64,000 nt of DNA from Plutella xylostella. Lineage: Eukaryota; Arthropoda; Insecta; Lepidoptera; Plutellidae. How positions within the stretch are numbered: the first letter of the stretch is position 1; every line of letters starts with the position of its first letter. The stretch is from the NCBI RefSeq assembly GCF_932276165.1, contig NC_063992.1:10612001-10676000 (forward strand), given 5' to 3'. Position numbers and translations under genes: made by a program. The notes under the pieces were generated by a model, which was not told the origin of the DNA, did no database searches, and was given only the letters and a program-made list of their open reading frames with translations. Shown here in pieces: positions 58,421 to 64,000 of this stretch.

Positions 58421-61279
58421 ATGCGGACGAAACTAAATGATATTTATCTAGCGAGCCTAAGAAATGATTACGAAGTCATAGTGGCTACTGAATCTTGGTT
58501 GAATGACAGTATTACGGATGCGCAGGTCTTTGACTCGAGATATAACATATACCGTAGAGATCGTGCGTCTACCGCACTGGGTGGTATGGATTCTGGTGGT
58601 GTAATAATCGCAGTGAAAAAAACATTAAATTCGTGCAGAAAACCTCAGTGGGAAAGTGAATGCGAGGATGTATGGGTAACAGTGAATTTTAGTGGAACCT
58701 CGAACAATAAGGATACCATTACTGTATGTGGTGTATACATCCAATCGCCAGTGAAACAAAACTACTTGGACTTATTTCTCGATAACGCAAATAAAGTAAT
58801 GACTCTCAGCGAACATAAATTCATTATATGTGGTGATTTTAATCTAAGTTTCATTAACTGGTCTCTCAACAACGAAGACGATACTTCCGTTACGTACTTG
58901 TCTCCTTCGAATTACCAGTGCAATATGGGTTACTCTCTTACCGACTTCATGTCTCAAAATAACTTGTATCAATTCAATCCTGTTAAAAACCATAATCTTA
59001 GAACATTAGATCTTGTGCTATGTAACTTCCAAGGTCCAATTGTCCGTGCAAGTACTGATTTCCTAGTAAAAATTGATAAACACCACCCTCCCATAGAAAT
59101 TGATATAACAACTCATAGTTCCGCCATACCGAAAAGCAAACAATTCGCAACACATAACTTTAAAAAGGCTGACTATACAACTGTTAATCAAGCACTACAG
59201 GAGGTTGACTGGTGTAATCAATTAGAAGGCTGTAAGAATGTTAATGCAATGGTTGATTTGTTCTATAAAATTATTTGGACTATCATAGATAAGACTATTC
59301 CCAAGTGTAAATATCGTTCTCATAAATACCCTGCTTGGTTTACAGTGAATATTATTAAGTTAATTAAAGAAAAAGAGAAAATACGCTTAAGATTTAAGCA
59401 TCATAAAAATCCCCGCGATAAACTTGAACTTCAGCTAATGAATAAACGCTTAGATTCAGCTATACGTTATTCCTATAGGAAATACGTGAATTCAATAGAG
59501 TCATCAATTGCTTCAAACCCAAAGAAATTCTGGCCCTTTCTGAAAGAAAAAAGAGAATGCCATAGAGCTATGCCTAATGTTATGTATCTTGATGATATAT
59601 CGGCTGATACCAACACAAATATTTGTAACCTCTTTGTCAGACAATTTTCTTCTGTTTATAGTTCAGACACCATGCCATCGTCTAATACTCCATATACAAA
59701 TTCGATTGATATGTTCCCTCAGAACTGCTTGCACAGTGTTACGGTAAATGAATTAACCATTCTAAAAATAATTAAAAAAATTGATCCCTGTAAAGGAGCT
59801 GGCCCAGATGGTATCCCGCCAATATTTATAAAAAGATGTGCTAAGTATTTAACACAGCCCTTAAAACTTATATTTAACAAGTCTCTCTCTAGCTCGACTT
59901 TTCCATCTACTTGGAAGCTAGCAAATGTAATACCAATACATAAAGGTGGCAATGAATCAGACATTAAAAAATATCGCCCAATATCAATTTTGTCGATTTT
60001 CTCCAAGCTTCTGGAATCGGTAGTCTGTCCTATCTTGGTGAACCATTCTAAAGCCTTGATCACACCTCAACAACATGGGTTTGTTAAGAATAGATCAACA
60101 GTAAGCAACCTTCTCTCCTACGTTACAGACTTGATAAAAACAGTGGATGATAGAGGTGAAGTTGATGCTATATACACCGACTTCAGCAGCGCATTTGACA
60201 AAGTAAATCATGAGCTACTAATCAATAAATTGAGGTCATATGGAATTCATGGATCATTGCTGGGCTGGTTTGAGTCGTATCTTGCTGGAAGAGAGCAAAG
60301 AGTTGTGATCTCTGGTTTTAAGAGTGATATAACATATATTGCGAAGTCAGGAGTACCGCAGGGTTCACATCTTGGTCCAATATTGTTCAACCTGTTTGTC
60401 AATGATATTGTTAAAGTTATTAAACACAGCAAGTGTCTCCTGTTTGCTGATGACTTGAAGTTGTACCGTACTATAAATAACGAACAGGATACTCTTCTTC
60501 TACAAAGAGACTTAAATGCTGTCTTTAAATGGTGCAATGATAACAAAATGATTTTAAATAGCAGCAAATGCTACCATATTAAATTCACAAAACGAAAACA
60601 TACAGTCAAGTTTGAATATAAAATAGACAATATACCACTTTCTTCAGTATCAACAATTCGAGATTTGGGTGTGACTTTTGACACTAAGTTAACATTTAGC
60701 CAACACATAGATAATATTGTAAATAAAGCATCTAAAATGTTGGGATTCCTGAAAAGATCATGCTGTGAATTCAATAAAGCAAAGACACTATTAATAGTCT
60801 ATAATGCTCTTGTACGCAGCCAACTTGAATATGCGTCCCCTATATGGAATCCTAATTACCAAGTGCACAGTGACAGAATTGAACGAATCCAACGGAAATT
60901 CACAAAATACCTGGCTTACAAAGATAGAGAATGCCCTTATAGAAGCCATTATAGTGAAAGATTGAGGCACTTTAAGGTCCAGTCACTAACAGATCGTAGG
61001 AATAATATGGACCTTGCAACTCTCCATAAAATTATCCACGACAAGATTTCATCTCCAGACCTACTAGCATTAGTCAACTTCACAATCCCACGAAGCGGTT
61101 TTAGACTTGGTAATAGAAAAATATTTAACCCTCCACCAAATAAAACAAATCTCGGTCGCAACTCACCACTTACACGTATTATGAACAACTATAATCAAAT
61201 TTATTCTTCCAACCAAAGCATTGACATTTTTAAAAACTCAAATTATAGGATATTTCTGCAATTTGTAAATAAATTATAA
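58421..61279 (+). CDS. LINE ORF2: endonuclease plus reverse transcriptase, open (952 codons)
   Basis: An uninterrupted frame. The APE-type endonuclease has TESWLNDS (about residue 23), GGVIIAVKK, IICGDFNLSF (about 135-144) and a changed DKHHPPIEI in place of the usual SDHHPV. RT has GAGPDGIPPIFIKRC, IKKYRPISILSIFSKLLE, QHGFVKNRSTVSNLL, YTDFSSAFDKVNH and SGVPQGSHLGPILFNLF. The catalytic LLFADDLKLY is near residue 675, followed by LNSSKCYHIKF. The tail has VRSQLEYASPIWNP. In-frame codons KIYYQNFRG precede the first Met, so the usual ORF2 start lies slightly upstream but is cut by a stop just before. CR1/Jockey-type by motif order. Located upstream of SPTLC2 on the opposite strand. Confidence 0.88.
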   Translation: MRTKLNDIYLASLRNDYEVIVATESWLNDSITDAQVFDSRYNIYRRDRASTALGGMDSGGVIIAVKKTLNSCRKPQWESECEDVWVTVNFSGTSNNKDTITVCGVYIQSPVKQNYLDLFLDNANKVMTLSEHKFIICGDFNLSFINWSLNNEDDTSVTYLSPSNYQCNMGYSLTDFMSQNNLYQFNPVKNHNLRTLDLVLCNFQGPIVRASTDFLVKIDKHHPPIEIDITTHSSAIPKSKQFATHNFKKADYTTVNQALQEVDWCNQLEGCKNVNAMVDLFYKIIWTIIDKTIPKCKYRSHKYPAWFTVNIIKLIKEKEKIRLRFKHHKNPRDKLELQLMNKRLDSAIRYSYRKYVNSIESSIASNPKKFWPFLKEKRECHRAMPNVMYLDDISADTNTNICNLFVRQFSSVYSSDTMPSSNTPYTNSIDMFPQNCLHSVTVNELTILKIIKKIDPCKGAGPDGIPPIFIKRCAKYLTQPLKLIFNKSLSSSTFPSTWKLANVIPIHKGGNESDIKKYRPISILSIFSKLLESVVCPILVNHSKALITPQQHGFVKNRSTVSNLLSYVTDLIKTVDDRGEVDAIYTDFSSAFDKVNHELLINKLRSYGIHGSLLGWFESYLAGREQRVVISGFKSDITYIAKSGVPQGSHLGPILFNLFVNDIVKVIKHSKCLLFADDLKLYRTINNEQDTLLLQRDLNAVFKWCNDNKMILNSSKCYHIKFTKRKHTVKFEYKIDNIPLSSVSTIRDLGVTFDTKLTFSQHIDNIVNKASKMLGFLKRSCCEFNKAKTLLIVYNALVRSQLEYASPIWNPNYQVHSDRIERIQRKFTKYLAYKDRECPYRSHYSERLRHFKVQSLTDRRNNMDLATLHKIIHDKISSPDLLALVNFTIPRSGFRLGNRKIFNPPPNKTNLGRNSPLTRIMNNYNQIYSSNQSIDIFKNSNYRIFLQFVNKL

Positions 61280-61621
61280 TATATTTTTTATTTTTATAAT
61301 GCATGCTGCATGAATATTATTAATTGATAATTATATTATTAGATAATTATATTAATTGATAATTATATTGTAATTTAATTCTGTAATTTATTTCTATAAT
61401 CTATTTCTCTAATTTTATTTCTGTAATATTGGACTTGGATAATTTAATCTTGGAATGTAGGTATATTATTAAGGAAACTGATTTAAAATTATGAATGTTG
61501 TGTGTGCCTGTAATTGATAAATTTACACAGAACAATTAGTATATTTAATTAATAATTTTATAATGATATTGTAAATTTATTGTTGGTGTACCATTTTTTA
61601 ATAAATAAATAAATAAATAAA
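61280..61621 (+). mobile_element. 3' UTR and (AATA)n tail of the LINE
   Basis: AT-rich tail after ORF2, with TTAATTGATAATTATATT repeats near 61315-61365. It ends in an AATAAATAAATAAATAAAT run at 61600-61620, which marks the 3' end of the element. No clear target-site duplication was identified because the 5' end is uncertain. Confidence 0.65.
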
Positions 61622-61827
61622 CTTTGGGACCATGATGATAAGGTAAGCTTCGGGTTTCATTTCAGTAATGGTAGAATCTTGAGTAGGACATAAATAAGAT
61701 AAACAAGACAAGGTCAGTGGAGTGGTCACTTTTAACATTCAATTACACTATTTTTGCAGTTAGGTATCGATCAACTATTACATAACAGTTTTTTTATTTT
61801 ATTATCATGCTTTTGTAATAATTCTAA

Positions 61828-62370
61828 GGTTGCGTTGCACCATTTAACTTTAACTATTACAAACGTCACATCGTCTGTCAAAGCATCGGTTAAGCGAAAA
61901 ATTGGTTGCACCATTCAACTATGGTTAAAATGACGTCATAACTTTAACGATAACCATAACCACCCAATGTTGGCCGGTTAGTGCTTTTGTTAAAGTCAAG
62001 TAGCTGTCAAACGCGTTGTATAACCTCAAAGTAACAGTATAACGTACAAATATTAATATTAAATAATTCTTAACATGTCGCTTCTACGTGAAATAGCGCT
62101 TGAAACAAGTTCCTCAGAAATTGAGATTGAGGTGGAGTAAGTACAGAACTTACGAAATATGAAGAGAAAGGTGTACTTTCAGAGAACTGATAGATTCGCA
62201 ACTTGGGATGAGAACTCGTTCTTGGATAGGTTCCAGGTCTCAAAAATGTGGCTCGTGTGTTGGCTTTAAAACTAGAACCTTTCTTACTGCCTCCGACGAC
62301 GAAGTGAGTACCAATTATTATTATGTTGTAGGTGTAATGATCATCTTCACCACCAAATAAGCGTCCACTT
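61828..62370 (+). mobile_element. PIF/Harbinger transposon 5' remnant
   Basis: It begins with a repeated TIR-like GTTGCACCATTTAACTTTAA and GGTTGCACCATTCAACTATG, then a short decayed frame from 62075 (MSLLREIALE). After a stop, YFQRTDRFATWDENSFLDRF resembles the N-terminus of Harbinger (HARBI1-type) nucleases. Only the N-terminus is present. The catalytic region is not seen. Confidence 0.5.
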
Positions 62371-62864
62371 CTAGCCATGGGCTCTCAAAAGGAGCGAAAC
62401 AACACTGTGCCCTCGGCCTTCCTTATCCAGCCACTACCGGCTACCTGCCGGTTGCCGGTCCAGCGCAGCAATCTAATATCAAAGTAACCTACGTAACTCT
62501 TTAATTGAATAACCTTGTTTTCAGAAATTTTGCAATCACTCAAATACAGAAATATATCAATGAAAATAAGGACAGAACTAAGAAGAGTGCAGCCCATTAT
62601 AGTGGCTACGGCATAGCTGCATAATATATTATGTTAACAAAATAGAGACCCTGTGCTCCACTACCACCAGCTAGGTTTTTTATGATGATTCATCATCTGA
62701 TGAAGAGGAACCTGTCTATGCAGTTAACAGGAATGATGAGCATAATCGAAGGATGTCAATAAATAATTATTTTAATAGATTACATCGTTAGTTTTAATTT
62801 CAACTTGTTAAGAATTAATTAATAAGATAATTAATAATAAAGGCTTCTATTCTATTCTATTTTC

Positions 62865-63178
62865 TGGGGGTGTAAGTACCTGCACCTGGCTCTCTCGAAT
62901 GGAACCTTTGTGCATATCCCCAAGGTCTAAACTGCCTTCCAAAGCTTGGACCATTTCTCCACCACGCTGGTACACTGCGGGTTGGTGGGTTCACATATCT
63001 AGATGTGCTAAATCTAGATATGCAGGTTTCCTCACGATGTTTTCCTCACCGTAAGAGCGATGGTATACATTGTAGGTACTTATGTTACAAGAACTCATTG
63101 GTACATGTCAGCGCCGGGATCGAACCCGCATGTCTGGCGTGAGAAGCGGGCGCTTACCCGACTGAGCTACCACCGCTC
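62865..63178 (-). mobile_element. tRNA-derived SINE, nearly intact head
   Basis: On minus, starting near 63178, the tRNA-like head reads AGAGCGGTGGTAGCTCAGTC (A box) and ATGCGGGTTCGATCCCGGCG (B box). A body follows that extends to GGTGCAGGTACTTACACCCC near 62870. Headless body pieces of the same family are at 630-785, 5310-5440, 34830-34885 and 55840-55950. The continuous SINE body argues against a working tRNA gene. Confidence 0.8.
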
Positions 63179-63470
63179 TTAACCCTAGAGTGCTCGCGCT
63201 ATGAGCGTTTTGCCGCCCTCAGCAAAGAATGTTTATTATTTTGTGAACTATGCACTCCTCAAGGCCCAGCGCCTATGTAGCTGATTTCTCGGTCTTCTGC
63301 TACATGTTACGTAAATTTGGAGAAATTCAGTGCACAGGTTACGGCAGGACGAGAGAATTGAAGAGAGTGTGTCGCACGGGGCGGCAAAATGCTCACCGCG
63401 CGAGCACTCGCGTCAGTAAAATTTTAGTTATTTTTTTTACAATTGTTATGAAATATTGTTAGTTTTTTTG
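63179..63470. mobile_element. piggyBac-like terminal sequence or MITE at TTAA
   Basis: TTAA at 63179-63182 is followed directly by CCCTAGAGTGCTCGCGC, like the CCCTAG ends of piggyBac elements at TTAA sites. Inverted partner text GCGCGAGCACTCGCG lies near 63396-63410, so part of it is a small fold-back. The other outer end is not identified in the window. Confidence 0.4.
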
Positions 63471-64000
63471 TGTTTTTGGTAATAACAATGTAAATATAAT
63501 GTAGGTATGTATCTATTTCAGTTTACATTCGATTAACGATATAACTTTGTTAATTTACTAACGAGTTAATTTTACGAAGAATTTACCTGGAAAAAATAGC
63601 TCTGCCCATAACTACACCACGTATAACAATAAAATCTCACATATGGACAATATATAAGTGTTTTTTATTGGTCCGGTGGTACAAGTCCCCCGTTTTGTAC
63701 CACCAGACCAACATAAAACACCCTAAAGAAGAGAGGGTATATGCATATAACTATGTCCATATAAGAAAAATAGTAGGTCAAAAAAGGGTGCAATACATGA
63801 AGAAAGTTACTGTGCAACGATCACTTTGTGTTCATGTTTCAGGACTGTGTTGCTGAAATAAATGCTGTAGATGACGATAACGTCAATTTTTTTTAATAAT
63901 TTTGAGTTTTGTTGATTTTGTGTGGTTTAAGACAAACTTATACCTAAAAGATCAGATTTTTTACCAAAGCATGAACGATAGTTCATATAATGGACAATTA
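63471..64000. other. AT-rich end of window
   Basis: A hairpin at about 63671-63712 (GGTCCGGTGGTACAAG and CTTGTACCACC-like right arm) is the only structure. The 62-codon frame at 63668-63856 shows no secure similarity and is left uncalled. Confidence 0.35.

Noticed and set aside
63040..63178. tRNA gene on minus
   Set aside because: A and B boxes are good, but the sequence continues without a break into a SINE body with headless relatives elsewhere in the window.

Overview
This is eukaryotic nuclear DNA from an insect, most likely a moth or butterfly. The evidence is short GC-rich exons with GT-AG introns set in AT-rich sequence, insect gene families, and a heavy load of MITEs, tRNA-derived SINEs and CR1/Jockey-type LINEs of the kind common in Lepidoptera. 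The species call is inference; no search was run.

Six host genes are supported. (1) + strand, 2995-6327: the last seven exons of an unrecognised single-pass membrane protein whose 5' end lies outside the window. (2) - strand, 17564-12310: a ninein-like EF-hand and coiled-coil centrosomal protein in five exons, with one apparent 1-nt insertion in a C-run. (3) + strand, 18464-20005: an intronless, membrane-anchored GH18 chitinase, divergent from ninein. (4) - strand, 28098-27577: a single-exon 173-aa orphan. (5) - strand, 45218-28977: a complete SID-1/SIDT (CREST-type) transmembrane gene whose 19 exons join in frame to 933 aa. (6) - strand, 51382-46004: serine palmitoyltransferase subunit 2 (SPTLC2/lace) lacking only its N-terminal exon(s). 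Genes 4-6 lie on the same strand in the order SPTLC2, SID-1, orphan. They act in separate processes: sphingolipid synthesis, dsRNA or lipid transport, and unknown.

The rest is intron and intergenic DNA shaped by mobile elements: an RTE-like LINE remnant (about 1.0-1.5 kb), a three-level nested DNA transposon (24.05-26.80 kb), a 5'-truncated LINE inside SID-1 (31.9-34.18 kb), other LINE tails (15.0-15.6, 39.85-40.56, 52.1-53.4 kb), a nearly full-length LINE with an intact ORF2 (57.6-61.6 kb), a Harbinger remnant, three tRNA-type SINEs, a 5S-rRNA-derived SINE and about a dozen MITEs or hairpins.

The most striking signal is a recurring pattern in the two neighbouring genes SID-1 and SPTLC2. Four authentic exons (SID-1 exons 16 and 18; the SPTLC2 exons at 47965-48139 and 46825-46995) are each followed, on the 3' side of the gene, by one to three partial copies. 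The copies have lost the 5' part and acceptor of the exon but keep its 3' part, its donor site and the intron flank. They differ from the authentic exons almost only at synonymous positions. This implies either retained coding function, serial copying from a functional exon, or interleaved haplotypes in the assembly; each can be tested.
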